Part shown: positions 27,783 through 37,272 of the stretch, piece by piece
How positions within the stretch are numbered: position 1 is the first letter of the stretch
How the letters are laid out: every line of letters begins with the position of its first letter
Source of the DNA: Mucilaginibacter gracilis
GTDB taxonomy: Bacteria; Bacteroidota; Bacteroidia; Sphingobacteriales; Sphingobacteriaceae
Assembly: GCF_003633615.1 (NCBI RefSeq)
Contig: NZ_RBKU01000001.1
Location: 868,001-932,000 of the forward strand
Length of the DNA: 64,000 nt
Reading direction: 5' to 3'
Program-made: the position numbers and the translations under genes
The notes under the pieces: generated by a model
The model's database searches: none
What the model was told of the DNA's origin: nothing
The model's input: the letters and a program-made list of their open reading frames with translations, nothing else

Positions 27783-29189
27783 CTAATTATTGGTATACCG
27801 GTTTATAATGTCAATAATCACTTTGTTCTCCTGTAGTTGCGGCAGGTAATCAAAAAGGATATAGTGCTTTTCGGGATCCGAAGTAAGGGCCTGTTCTAAA
27901 AAGTTAAGAGCCTCGTTCAACTCGCCTTTTGCAAAAAGGTAGGCTACCATGCGGTAGTACAGTTCCGCCGAATCGGGATTGTTTTTTATGGCTTCGGTGA
28001 TGATCTCTATGGCACTATCCAGTTTTTTTTGCTCGTATAGTATCGACGAATAATCTAACCAGGCATCGCTATCAAGCGGGTTTAGTTCAACAACCTTTTC
28101 GTAACCAAACTCCGCTTCGGTTAAGTGGCCCAGTTTGTATTCGGCATCGGCAATGGCAAACCAGTAATCGGCATTGGTTAAATCCAAATCGAGGGCTTTT
28201 TTATAAAAATGCAGGGCCTCAAAATAGCGTTCTTCAAAATCGAGCGTTACACCAACACCAAACCAGGCATCGGCCAGCTTAGGGTCCATTTTAACCGATT
28301 TTTTGTAGAACGAACGTGCATCGTCCATCTGCTCCAGCTTTTCGTAGCATTCGCCAATAGCGCAATAAGTATCGGCATTGGGTTGTTCGTACTCAAAAGT
28401 TTGGCGGTAAACCTCAATGGCCTCGGCATATTTTTCCAGGTTAACCAGTGCGTTACCCTTGTTAAAGTAGGCCGATGCAAAGCTATCCTTAATTAATATA
28501 GCGTAATCGTAAGCGTCGATAGCTTTTTCAAACAAACTCAATTTAGTAAAGGCATTACCCAAATTGTACCAGGCGGCGTAACTGTACGGCTCATTATCAA
28601 TATATTGTTGATAAAATTGTACGCTTTCGGCCTGGTTATCCATTACATCATAGCAAAAGGCCAGTTCGTATAAAGCGTCCTGGTTTTCCATGTTTTGCTC
28701 AAGGCATAACTTAAGGTAGGTTATGGCGGTATCGTAATCGCCCATGTTTTGATGTACGTAGGCTACGTGTAACAATATCTCGTCGGTTTCTTCGGCCATG
28801 CCGAGGGCCTTTTCGTAGTTCTCCAAAGCTTCGGGGTAACGGTCGATACTTTCGTAAAGGTTACCACGGATGATGTAAATATCAACATCAGATGCTTCGA
28901 GGGTTTGAGCCCTGTCGAGCGCGGCAAAAGCATCGCCCACGCGGTTGGTAACTACAAATAGCTGGGCCTGCTTAATTAAAAAAACTGCTGCAAAAGGGTG
29001 CTGGGCGCGGGCATACTCAACCACCTGTAAAGCCTTAACCGGATCGTTTTTTTCAATGTAATAGTCGATGATGTTCTCAAACGCTTGTGCATCAAAAAAG
29101 TACTGATCGTGGTTACGAATCATCTCTTCGTAACGTTCCACCGAAAATTTTGGGTCTTCGGTGAAGTCAAATTCAAACTCTTCTTCCAT
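27783..29189 (-). CDS. Tetratricopeptide repeat protein
   Basis: A 468-residue soluble protein made of about a dozen TPR-type 34-residue helix pairs from residue ~50 to the end (patterns such as AWYNLGNAFTKLSLFEKAIDAYDYAI and AYFNKGNALVNLEKYAEAIEVY). The N-terminus is acidic. No signal peptide. TPR proteins act as scaffolds for protein complexes; the partner is unknown. Single gene, divergent from the aldehyde dehydrogenase with a 255-base gap. Confidence 0.88.
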   Translation of the reverse strand: MEEEFEFDFTEDPKFSVERYEEMIRNHDQYFFDAQAFENIIDYYIEKNDPVKALQVVEYARAQHPFAAVFLIKQAQLFVVTNRVGDAFAALDRAQTLEASDVDIYIIRGNLYESIDRYPEALENYEKALGMAEETDEILLHVAYVHQNMGDYDTAITYLKLCLEQNMENQDALYELAFCYDVMDNQAESVQFYQQYIDNEPYSYAAWYNLGNAFTKLSLFEKAIDAYDYAILIKDSFASAYFNKGNALVNLEKYAEAIEVYRQTFEYEQPNADTYCAIGECYEKLEQMDDARSFYKKSVKMDPKLADAWFGVGVTLDFEERYFEALHFYKKALDLDLTNADYWFAIADAEYKLGHLTEAEFGYEKVVELNPLDSDAWLDYSSILYEQKKLDSAIEIITEAIKNNPDSAELYYRMVAYLFAKGELNEALNFLEQALTSDPEKHYILFDYLPQLQENKVIIDIINRYTNN

Positions 29190-29416
29190 TCAATCTTGTT
29201 TGCAGAACTTCTGCTTTAGTCCTTTTATATAATTAGAGTATAAACTTTCGTTAAGTTAAGATAGCTATAATACCCGCCGGTAACTAATTTAGTTTTCCAC
29301 ATATCCCCATTTAACATAAATTTTTGATTAAGTGCCTGATATTAAATTGAAAACATTTTAACCGAATATCACATCCGGTAGCACAACGAGAGGGTAATTG
29401 GGCCGGTATATTTATT

Positions 29417-29424
29417 TAACTTTG
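29417..29424 (+). promoter_or_regulatory. Promoter -7 element of ALDH gene
   Basis: TAACTTTG matches TAnnTTTG, 20 bases upstream of the ATG. A TTG lies only 16 bases further upstream, shorter than usual, so the -33 element is uncertain. Confidence 0.45.
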
Positions 29425-29444
29425 ACAAAGTTATTATAAAAGCC

Positions 29445-30986
29445 ATGGATAACAAAACCAAAACTATACTAAGTAATTTAGGTATTAACGCAATAAATGA
29501 TGCTTTTAGTACTGGCAGTACTTGGGGAAGTGCCCCCGGCTGCACGGTAAGCACCATATCATCGCCGGTTGACGGGCAAAAAATTGCAGACGTTAACATG
29601 GCTACCACAGCCTGTTATGATAAAACTATTTTAAAAGCCACCGAAGCGTTTACCACCTGGCGCGGCATACCTGCACCCAAACGCGGCGAAATAGTGAGGC
29701 AAATTGGCCTTGCACTACGGGCGCATAAAGACGACCTTGGTTACCTGGTATCGTATGAGATGGGCAAGAGCCTGCAGGAAGGACGCGGCGAAGTGCAGGA
29801 GATGATTGATATTTGCGATTTTGCAGTTGGCCTTAGCCGCCAGCTATACGGTTTAACCATGCACTCCGAAAGGCCGCAGCACCGCATGTACGAGCAATAT
29901 CACCCGCTTGGTGTTGTGGGCATTATTTCGGCATTTAACTTCCCGGTGGCGGTTTGGAGCTGGAACGCTATGCTGGGCTGGGTTTGCGGCGATGTTTGCG
30001 TTTGGAAACCATCCGAAAAAACACCTTTAACTGCCATTGCCTGCCAGCATATTGTACAAACTGTTTTTGAGGCCAATAGTGTACCCGAAGGGGTATCGTG
30101 CCTGGTAATAGGCGATAGGAGCATTGGCGAACTGATGGCTAATGATACCCGCGTACCTTTAATATCGGCAACGGGCTCTACCCGCATGGGCAAGGCCGTA
30201 GCTGCTGCCGTGGGTGCAAGGCTGGGTAAAAGTTTGCTGGAACTTGGCGGCAACAACGCCGTTATTATTAGCGAACATGCCGACCTGAATATTGCCTTAA
30301 CGGGAGCCGTTTTTGGGGCAGTAGGCACCGCGGGGCAACGCTGTACAACCACACGCCGACTAATTATTCACGAAAGTATTTATGATGCCTTTAGGCAAAA
30401 ACTGGTAAATGCCTACAGCCAGCTACGCATAGGCAACCCGCTTAACGAGCATAACCATGTTGGCCCGTTAATTGACCATGATGCGGTTGAGGCCTATTTA
30501 AAATCGATAACGGCTTGCAAGGCTCAGGGCGGTAAATTTATTGTGGAAGGCGGTGTGTTAAGCGGCGATGGCTATGAATCGGGCTGTTATGTTAGGCCAT
30601 GTATTGCCGAGGTTGAAAACCATTACGGCATTGTGCAGCACGAAACCTTTGCACCTATTTTGTATTTAATTAAATATAGCACTTTAAACCAGGCTATCCA
30701 ACTGCAAAACGGCGTTCCGCAGGGTTTATCATCGGCCATTATTACCAACCATTTGCGCGAAGCCGAAGCATTTTTATCGGCATCGGGTTCTGATTGCGGC
30801 ATTGCCAATGTAAACATAGGCACATCGGGAGCCGAAATTGGCGGAGCCTTTGGCGGCGAAAAAGAAACAGGCGGCGGGCGCGAGTCGGGCTCGGATGCCT
30901 GGAAGGTTTATATGCGCAGGCAAACCAACACCATTAATTACTCAACCAGCCTGCCACTGGCGCAGGGAATAAAGTTTGAGCTGTAA
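29445..30986 (+). CDS. Aldehyde dehydrogenase, ALDH7 type (piperideine-6-carboxylate / aminoadipate semialdehyde dehydrogenase-like)
   Basis: A 513-residue NAD(P)-dependent dehydrogenase. General base Glu266 (LELGGNN), catalytic Cys300 (GTAGQRCTTTRR) and the cofactor-binding FNFPVAVWSWNAMLGWVCGDV segment are visible. The ELGGNNA and GQRCTT variants are typical of the ALDH7/AmaB group that acts in lysine breakdown. An operon partner is absent. Strong 18-bp hairpin directly after the stop. Confidence 0.9.
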   Translation: MDNKTKTILSNLGINAINDAFSTGSTWGSAPGCTVSTISSPVDGQKIADVNMATTACYDKTILKATEAFTTWRGIPAPKRGEIVRQIGLALRAHKDDLGYLVSYEMGKSLQEGRGEVQEMIDICDFAVGLSRQLYGLTMHSERPQHRMYEQYHPLGVVGIISAFNFPVAVWSWNAMLGWVCGDVCVWKPSEKTPLTAIACQHIVQTVFEANSVPEGVSCLVIGDRSIGELMANDTRVPLISATGSTRMGKAVAAAVGARLGKSLLELGGNNAVIISEHADLNIALTGAVFGAVGTAGQRCTTTRRLIIHESIYDAFRQKLVNAYSQLRIGNPLNEHNHVGPLIDHDAVEAYLKSITACKAQGGKFIVEGGVLSGDGYESGCYVRPCIAEVENHYGIVQHETFAPILYLIKYSTLNQAIQLQNGVPQGLSSAIITNHLREAEAFLSASGSDCGIANVNIGTSGAEIGGAFGGEKETGGGRESGSDAWKVYMRRQTNTINYSTSLPLAQGIKFEL

Positions 30987-30988
30987 CT

Positions 30989-31032
30989 GTTTCACGGTTA
31001 TGTATTGCGCATTTAATACATAACCGTGAAAC
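30989..31032. terminator. Perfect 18-bp inverted repeat after ALDH gene
   Basis: Arms 30989-31006 and 31015-31032 are exactly complementary, with an 8-base loop, 3 bases after the stop. The tail is A-rich on the + strand, not T-rich, so it acts as a 3' stabilising hairpin or a Rho-linked stop rather than a textbook terminator. Confidence 0.6.
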
Positions 31033-31186
31033 TTAAAAATAAAAAACTGGTTTGGCATTAACCCTAATGCCCGGTATTCATAATTACCTATCCTCAAAGT
31101 AAAATTTATGTGCTATTACATTAAAATGTAGTACAAATGTTTTATCTATGCCGGATAATATAGCATCCAATAAATTTCTGTTTTAA

Positions 31187-32842
31187 ATGACTAATATATC
31201 TTATAAAATCTTAGGCCTGGTTACCGGCGGCGCTTTGTTGCTTAATGCTGTTGCAATGGCACAAACCGCTCCTGCCGCTTTACCTGTTGAACCACCACTA
31301 CCCAAAAACTGGCACCAGCTTGATTACAAAACCGATGGCTATTATGGCATTAGCTTAAAACAGGCTTATAATTTGCTAAAGGGCAAAAAAAGCAAACAGG
31401 TTATTGTTGCCATTATTGATAGCGGCGTTGATACCCTGCAGCGCGACCTGACGGGTGTTTTATGGACTAACCCCAAAGAGATACCGGGTAACGGCATTGA
31501 CGACGACCATGATGGTTATATTGACGATGTACACGGCTGGAACTTTTTAGGCGGCCCCAACGGCAAGTGCGACTTTAACGAAACTACCGAAGAAATACGC
31601 GAATATGCACGGTTAAAAGCAAAATATGACAACGCTACCGAAGCAACCGCAAGCAATAAGAAAGAATATAACTATTGGTTAAAGGTTAAAACTACGCGCG
31701 ACTCGACAGTTGATAAAGCACAGGCAGAAATTAAACAACTTTCGCCGTTATTAAATGTGCTGATGGTTACGAGCGGTATTATTAAAAATGAACTAAAACT
31801 CACTTCGGACGTATCATTTACGGTTGCTGATCTGGATAAGATTAAATCGGCAAATGATACCGTGATGCAGAGCAAAACCATTTGGACGGGCATTTTGCAG
31901 GAGGAAGGCGGCGATGCCACCAGCGCTAAAACAATTAAGGATTTAAGCGAATATCTTAAAAAATTAAACAGCGATATTAACCCCGACCTGGATGCGCGCA
32001 AAACCATTATGGATAACGACCCCGATGATAACAGCAGCAGCAAATACGGTAACAACTTACTAAAATTTGAAGATGCATCGCACGGTACGGGTGTTGCGGG
32101 CTTAATTGGCGCCATACGCAACAACGGCTACGGTATTGATGGCGTTGCCGATAATGTTAGGCTAATGCCCATTAAAGCCGTGCCCGATGGCGATGAATAT
32201 GATAAGGATATTGCCAACGCCATCCGCTTTGCGGTTGACCACGGGGCCAAGGTAATCAACATGAGTTTCGGCAAAAAAATATCGCCACATAAAAACTGGG
32301 TCGACTCGGCCTTTAAATATGCTGCCGCCCATAATGTTTTGCTGGTAATGGCTGCCGGCAATGATAACCAGGATATTGATGCTAAACCAGAATTCCCCAA
32401 CGACCAGTTTGCCGATGGATCAGGAAATGATGCCGCTAACATGATTAATGTTGGTGCATCGTCGGCCAAGCTTAACGAAAAACTGGCCGCAACCTTTAGC
32501 AATTACGGCAAAAAAAATGTGGATGTTTTTGCCCCCGGCGTTAAAGTAACATCAATTGATAAAGACGCCGAGTTTGATACCGCCGATGGTACCAGCTTTG
32601 CATCGCCCATAACGGCCGGTATTGCAGCGCTGTTGCTTGAATATTACCCAACCCTAAGTGCAAGGCAGGTAAAGCAAATTATACTAAAATCGGCAACGCC
32701 GTTAACAGGCACTATGGTTTTAAAACCAGGCAGCACCACCGAAAAGGTTGACTTTACAACGCTATCAAAAACCGGCGGTATTGTTAATGCTTATAAAGCG
32801 GTGCTTATTGCGTCGCAAACCAAGGGTGAGTTGAAAAAGTAA
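31187..32842 (+). CDS. Secreted subtilisin-like serine peptidase (S8)
   Basis: A 551-residue protease with signal peptide (about residues 8-25). Catalytic triad: Asp78 in VAIIDSGVD, His299 in ASHGTGVAG and Ser470 in GTSFASP. Between Asp and His lie about 220 residues, far more than the ~35 of subtilisin: an insertion of charged helices (about 125-275) within the catalytic domain. No Por secretion tail is seen. The DDHDGYIDDVHGWNF segment is typical of Bacteroidetes S8 enzymes. Single gene, followed by a bidirectional terminator. Confidence 0.9.
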   Translation: MTNISYKILGLVTGGALLLNAVAMAQTAPAALPVEPPLPKNWHQLDYKTDGYYGISLKQAYNLLKGKKSKQVIVAIIDSGVDTLQRDLTGVLWTNPKEIPGNGIDDDHDGYIDDVHGWNFLGGPNGKCDFNETTEEIREYARLKAKYDNATEATASNKKEYNYWLKVKTTRDSTVDKAQAEIKQLSPLLNVLMVTSGIIKNELKLTSDVSFTVADLDKIKSANDTVMQSKTIWTGILQEEGGDATSAKTIKDLSEYLKKLNSDINPDLDARKTIMDNDPDDNSSSKYGNNLLKFEDASHGTGVAGLIGAIRNNGYGIDGVADNVRLMPIKAVPDGDEYDKDIANAIRFAVDHGAKVINMSFGKKISPHKNWVDSAFKYAAAHNVLLVMAAGNDNQDIDAKPEFPNDQFADGSGNDAANMINVGASSAKLNEKLAATFSNYGKKNVDVFAPGVKVTSIDKDAEFDTADGTSFASPITAGIAALLLEYYPTLSARQVKQIILKSATPLTGTMVLKPGSTTEKVDFTTLSKTGGIVNAYKAVLIASQTKGELKK

Positions 32843-32857
32843 ATAAACTACTGTTTT

Positions 32858-32903
32858 AAAAAAAAAGACATCTCAAACAATGGTTCGAGATGTCTTTTTT
32901 TTT
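32858..32903. terminator. Bidirectional terminator
   Basis: GACATCTC/GAGATGTC stem, extended by A/T runs on both sides (nine A on the left, ten T on the right), between the convergent subtilase and response-regulator genes. Confidence 0.9.
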
Positions 32904-32922
32904 ATGATATAGTGAAGCTATC

Positions 32923-33615
32923 TTAGTTCACGAGCAGCTTGTACCCTTTGCCGTGTACGTTTATAATTTCAACCTTGGGGTCGTCTTTTAAGTATTTGCG
33001 TATTTTGCTTAAAAACACATCCATACTACGGCCGTTAAAGTAATTATCATCGTGCCAGATGCTTAGCAGGGCTTCTTCGCGGGTAAGCACTTCGTTTTGT
33101 TTGAGGCACAGCAGGCGCAGCAACTCGGCTTCTTTGGTTGATAGTTTTTGCAGTTGCTCGCCGTCTTTTATGATCTGGGTGGTATAATCAAACTCGTATT
33201 TACCAACTTTAAAGTGCGATAGGGTTTCACCGGTTTCTTTACCGTTTTCGTTTACGCGTTTCAGTAAAGCGTTAATGCGTAAAAGCAGTTCCTCTATTCT
33301 AAAAGGTTTGGTTATGTAATCGTCGCCACCCAGGTTAAAGGCCTGGGTTTTATCCTCAATCATGGCCTTGGCGGTAGCAAAAATAATGGGCACCTTGGGG
33401 TTCATTTTCCTTATCTCTTTACCCAGGGTAAAGCCGTCTTTTTTGGGCATCATCACGTCCAGTATAAGCAGGTCGTAATTGCTTTTGGTAAAGGCTTTAA
33501 GCCCTTCTTCGCCATCCTTGCAAAGCACCACATCAAATTTACCTTTTAGTTGCAGGTAATCCTGTAACAACATGCCTAAATTCGGATCATCCTCAACCAA
33601 TAATATTTTCATCAT
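32923..33615 (-). CDS. OmpR-family response regulator
   Basis: A 230-residue regulator. Receiver domain (1-120) with acidic pair Glu8-Asp9/Asp10, phosphorylation site Asp53 (LLILDVMMP) and Lys in FATAKAM; winged-helix DNA-binding domain (about 130-228) ending INVHGKGYKL. It overlaps the upstream histidine kinase gene by four bases, so the two form a two-component system. Target genes unknown. Confidence 0.93.
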   Translation of the reverse strand: MMKILLVEDDPNLGMLLQDYLQLKGKFDVVLCKDGEEGLKAFTKSNYDLLILDVMMPKKDGFTLGKEIRKMNPKVPIIFATAKAMIEDKTQAFNLGGDDYITKPFRIEELLLRINALLKRVNENGKETGETLSHFKVGKYEFDYTTQIIKDGEQLQKLSTKEAELLRLLCLKQNEVLTREEALLSIWHDDNYFNGRSMDVFLSKIRKYLKDDPKVEIINVHGKGYKLLVN

Positions 33616-35495
33616 TTTGATTTACCTTGTGAAATTTCGTCAAACCTCATTTCAAATTCAGATCCCTTCTCTCTTTCCGATTTCACACTGATTGTTCCGT
33701 TAAGGCGTTTAACAATTGTATTAACGTAACTTAAACCCAGGCCAAAGCCTTTAACATCGTGCAGGTTACCGGTGGGTATGCGGTAAAACTGCTCAAATAT
33801 TTTAACCTGCTGATCTGTACTCATGCCTATCCCCTTATCGGCCACACGGATAACGGCCTGGCCGCCTTTACTCAAGGTGCTGATGGTAATTTCGGGCGTT
33901 TCGGTGCTGTACTTTATGGCGTTATCAATCAGGTTGTATAACACGTTAGAAAAATGCAGTTCATCGGCCTTTATCACCATTTCCTGGTCGTTAAGGTTAA
34001 GGTTTAGGTTAACCTCGTGTTTTTGCAGTTTTAACAACATGCTATCCAAAACGGTAGTTATGGTTTCGTTTACATCAACACGTTTAATATCTAACTTAAA
34101 ATCGTTTTTCTCTATCCTGGCAATGTTAAGCACGCGCTCAATATGGCTACCCAGGCGCACATTTTCTTCGTATATGATATTGGCCAATTTGGCAACCCGC
34201 GATTTATCGCCCGCAATTTCTACATCCTTTAAAGCTTCGCTGGCTATCATAATGGTTGATACCGGTGTTTTAAATTCGTGGGTCATGTTATTGATGAAAT
34301 CGGTTTTCATTTCCGATATTTTCTTTTGCTTTACGATAGAATAAATGGTATAGCCAAAACAAAAGATGAGCACAACTATAAGCCCGCCGGTGGTAGCCAT
34401 TGTAGAAGCCATATGGCTCAATATCAATGAGTTTTTTTGCGGGAAAGACACGCGCAGCCTGCCAGGGTCGTTTACGGCGCTGCTAAAAATTGCCTTTTGG
34501 TAAGAGTTACCCACCAAAAAAACCGGCACATCGCCCTTGGTATCCCAGGCCTTTGCAAATATGAGCGAATCGTTATCCAGTTTGGCAACATCGTAACTAA
34601 ACGGCAGGTCAATCCCCTGGTTGTGCAGTTCGGTACGTAAAATGGTATCAAGCGCCAGCAGGTTGATACGCTCTTTTAAAGGTTCGTTTGCCCGTTGGTA
34701 CTCCCTCACCAGGTTTTCGATAACGCCACCGGATTTTTCGGGCAATGTTGTGTTATTTGGTGTATCGGCAGTTTCTATCTGCAATAAGTGTTGCACTTGT
34801 TTTAGCTGTTGCGCCTTGCGTTTGCGCGCCTGTTCTTTAACCCATAGCGGGTTAAGGTTTGGTACCGAAATAATTTGCTTGCCAAATTGCGGATCGAGAT
34901 AAACAATTTGAGTGGTATCAATATACTTATGCAGTTTGCCGTTTGTACGCAAAAACTGGCGAGGATCTACCGGTTTGGCGGTAATTTGGGGTATAAAGTT
35001 TTGGCGTACTACGCCTGTTTCGTCGGTATATTCTTCAACGCGTACCTGTAAATTAATCGACCCGCTCATTTGGTCGAGCGCGTAATCTAACTTACGCTCT
35101 TCTATCAAGTGTTTTACACTGTCTTTTAAATTGGCTATGCGCTGCGCGCGCGTAAGCGAATGTTGGGTGTTTTGTGTGCCTGCGCTTGTTGCGGCATGCA
35201 TACTATGGTGTATGGTTCTGGAATATTTTAGGATAAAGGTTTTCTGCTTCGGTAAATAGGCGGGGTGTTGGGCAATAAGCTGGTTTGGATATTTACTTTT
35301 ATCTATCAAAAATTTATTTGCATCCTGTTTGCTTATCCTATCAACCACGTTATTAAGTGCCTCGTTAACGGAATGATCAAACAAACTGGATTGCAGACTG
35401 TAGCTTTGCCGAAGAAAATAGAATTGCATAGCCATTACACCAAACAGCGCAACAGCCATCAATCCGGTAATGAGGCTAATATTTTTCTTCTTCAT
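33612..35495 (-). CDS. Membrane sensor histidine kinase
   Basis: A 627-residue kinase. Membrane helix at about 8-28, a ~330-residue periplasmic sensor region, a second helix at about 364-386, then HisKA with His406 (THEFKTP) and a HATPase domain with N, G1 and G2 boxes (NVLYNLIDNAIKYS, VADKGIGMS, GFGLGLSYV). The sensor domain is long and of unknown fold. It is translated together with the response regulator (overlap of 4 bases). Signal unknown. Confidence 0.92.
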   Translation of the reverse strand: MKKKNISLITGLMAVALFGVMAMQFYFLRQSYSLQSSLFDHSVNEALNNVVDRISKQDANKFLIDKSKYPNQLIAQHPAYLPKQKTFILKYSRTIHHSMHAATSAGTQNTQHSLTRAQRIANLKDSVKHLIEERKLDYALDQMSGSINLQVRVEEYTDETGVVRQNFIPQITAKPVDPRQFLRTNGKLHKYIDTTQIVYLDPQFGKQIISVPNLNPLWVKEQARKRKAQQLKQVQHLLQIETADTPNNTTLPEKSGGVIENLVREYQRANEPLKERINLLALDTILRTELHNQGIDLPFSYDVAKLDNDSLIFAKAWDTKGDVPVFLVGNSYQKAIFSSAVNDPGRLRVSFPQKNSLILSHMASTMATTGGLIVVLIFCFGYTIYSIVKQKKISEMKTDFINNMTHEFKTPVSTIMIASEALKDVEIAGDKSRVAKLANIIYEENVRLGSHIERVLNIARIEKNDFKLDIKRVDVNETITTVLDSMLLKLQKHEVNLNLNLNDQEMVIKADELHFSNVLYNLIDNAIKYSTETPEITISTLSKGGQAVIRVADKGIGMSTDQQVKIFEQFYRIPTGNLHDVKGFGLGLSYVNTIVKRLNGTISVKSEREKGSEFEMRFDEISQGKSK

Positions 35496-35586
35496 CGAAC
35501 TACAAAAATATTGAAGAATAAAGTAATATAATTTGCTTTAACATTTTTTAACATATCATTTAACATCTTCAAAAACAATTGGTTAA

Positions 35587-35594
35587 TATCTTTG
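35587..35594 (+). promoter_or_regulatory. Promoter -7 element upstream of small peptide gene
   Basis: TATCTTTG matches TAnnTTTG, about 27 bases before the ATG at 35621. No TTG at the proper -33 distance. Confidence 0.35.
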
Positions 35595-35620
35595 AGCAAA
35601 TCATTTAAACCACGCCTATC

Positions 35621-35782
35621 ATGAAAAAAAAATTCCCAAATCAGGGCTTTCAATTTGTGTTTTCGCTCGGCATTATTGTTTCATTATTGTTACCCTCGGT
35701 ATTAGTTGCGCAGTATCCTCACAAACAACACAAAGCTAACATACCAAACCATAATAACCGGTTATTTAAAAGGCATAGGTAA
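35621..35782 (+). CDS. Small exported basic peptide
   Basis: A 53-codon frame with an ATG. The translated peptide begins with lysines, has a hydrophobic stretch (about residues 12-28, FVFSLGIIVSLLLPSVLV) and a likely cleavage after VAQ. The mature part is about 22 residues, rich in His, Asn, Lys and Arg. The signal peptide pattern plus a -7 element upstream argue for a real gene. No known family. Confidence 0.45.
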   Translation: MKKKFPNQGFQFVFSLGIIVSLLLPSVLVAQYPHKQHKANIPNHNNRLFKRHR

Positions 35783-36013
35783 TAGAATCAGAATTTGCAG
35801 AATGCGATTGTGCGCAATACTATGTTATAAAAATTATTTAAATTTTATCATTCGTGCAATTACGGTTCATACAATTTTAAGCGACTTTTAATTGGGGCAC
35901 ATACAAAAGTATTTGCGCCAGCCACCGCAACTATGCCAAAAAAATATCCTACAAATAAAATTTTATTAAAGCCGGAAATATTTATATTTAAAACAAATTT
36001 GAACCTTTTTACA

Positions 36014-37132
36014 ATGAAAAAATTTTTATTACTGGCACTGTTACTGGTTACACAAACCGTTTGGAGCCAAATACCTAAACCTCAAAAAAATACTTACGTT
36101 AACGATTTTGCTAAGGTTTTAACTACCGACGAGGTGGCATCGTTAAACAAAGCAATATTTGAGATAGAACAAAAAACATCGGTACAGTTTGCTGTGGTGC
36201 TGGTTAATAAAATACCCGCGGCTTACGAAATTGAAGATTACGCTTTATTAATAGGCCGCAAATGGCACGTTGGCAAAAACAAAAACGGCATTGTTTACGT
36301 GGCCGCCATACAGCAACACAAACAACGCCTGCAAATTGCCACCGGCCTTGATAGCACTTTTACCAAAGATACCCGCCAAGCCATTTTGGGCGCACTAAAC
36401 CCATATTTTAAACGTACCGATTATGCCGGCGGCCTGCAATTACTGGTTAGCCAAATTGGCCAAACGCTTGATGCTAATTTGCTAAAAGCCCCCACCCGTG
36501 CTACATCTGCGGCGGTAAATACGGCCATACGCGTTAGTAAGCCAGTGCCAAATAACAATGCCGTTTATGGCATTATTATTTTGGTAATTGTTTTGGTGGT
36601 GGTAGCATACGTAATTTACTCTTATAAGCAAAGCAGCGGCAGCACGGTTGGCTCGGGCACGGGTTTGAGTACTGGCCCGGCTGCAAGCTATAACAATATG
36701 CCCGCTGCTGGTTATAACAACCCTGGCTATAATAGTGGTTACAACAATGGCGGCATGCCTGTTAATAGTTACCCTAACCATAGCGGTTCGGGTGTTGGTA
36801 GTTTTGTGGCCGGTGCGGCGGTGGGTGCCATAGCGGGTTATGCGGCCAACAGTTTGCTTAACAACCATGGCCACCACCACGGCGGCAATTACAACACAAA
36901 CAATGGCATTACGGGTGGTTATGGTGATAATTCGTTTCAGGCGGATGACTCGGCACCGGCGGATACTTCAAGCTCGTCGGATTATGGAAATTGGGGTGGC
37001 AGCAGCAGTTCGTCGGATGATAGCAGTTATTCGTCGACCTCGTCGGACGATAGTAGTAGTTATTCCTCATCGGACGATAGCGGTTTTTCGTCGGATTCGT
37101 CGGATGATAGCGGGTCGACGTCAAGCTGGTAA
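36014..37132 (+). CDS. TPM-domain protein with Ser/Asp-rich tail
   Basis: A 372-residue protein starting at the ATG at 36014, which begins a clear signal peptide; an in-frame ATG at 35933 would put 27 residues before it. TPM domain (about 30-165: YVNDFAKVLTTDEVASLNKAIFEIEQKT, GRKWHVGKNKNGIV), membrane helix at about 185-205, a Gly/Asn/His-rich linker, and a C-terminal tail of about 60 residues composed almost only of Ser and Asp. Such TPM proteins are membrane-anchored and some are acid phosphatases or photosystem/respiratory assembly factors. The tail's last 92 bases recur at 38191-38282. Confidence 0.85.
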   Translation: MKKFLLLALLLVTQTVWSQIPKPQKNTYVNDFAKVLTTDEVASLNKAIFEIEQKTSVQFAVVLVNKIPAAYEIEDYALLIGRKWHVGKNKNGIVYVAAIQQHKQRLQIATGLDSTFTKDTRQAILGALNPYFKRTDYAGGLQLLVSQIGQTLDANLLKAPTRATSAAVNTAIRVSKPVPNNNAVYGIIILVIVLVVVAYVIYSYKQSSGSTVGSGTGLSTGPAASYNNMPAAGYNNPGYNSGYNNGGMPVNSYPNHSGSGVGSFVAGAAVGAIAGYAANSLLNNHGHHHGGNYNTNNGITGGYGDNSFQADDSAPADTSSSSDYGNWGGSSSSSDDSSYSSTSSDDSSSYSSSDDSGFSSDSSDDSGSTSSW

Positions 37133-37272
37133 CAGAACAAATATCGAACACCGAATTTTATCCCATAGTACAATGGTGAATATTAGATGTTCGGTAATGA
37201 TTTTCTTTACTTGATGGCATTGCGCGTGCGCCAGCGATAGGGTTATTGAGGTTTTTTTTATTTATTTTACCA

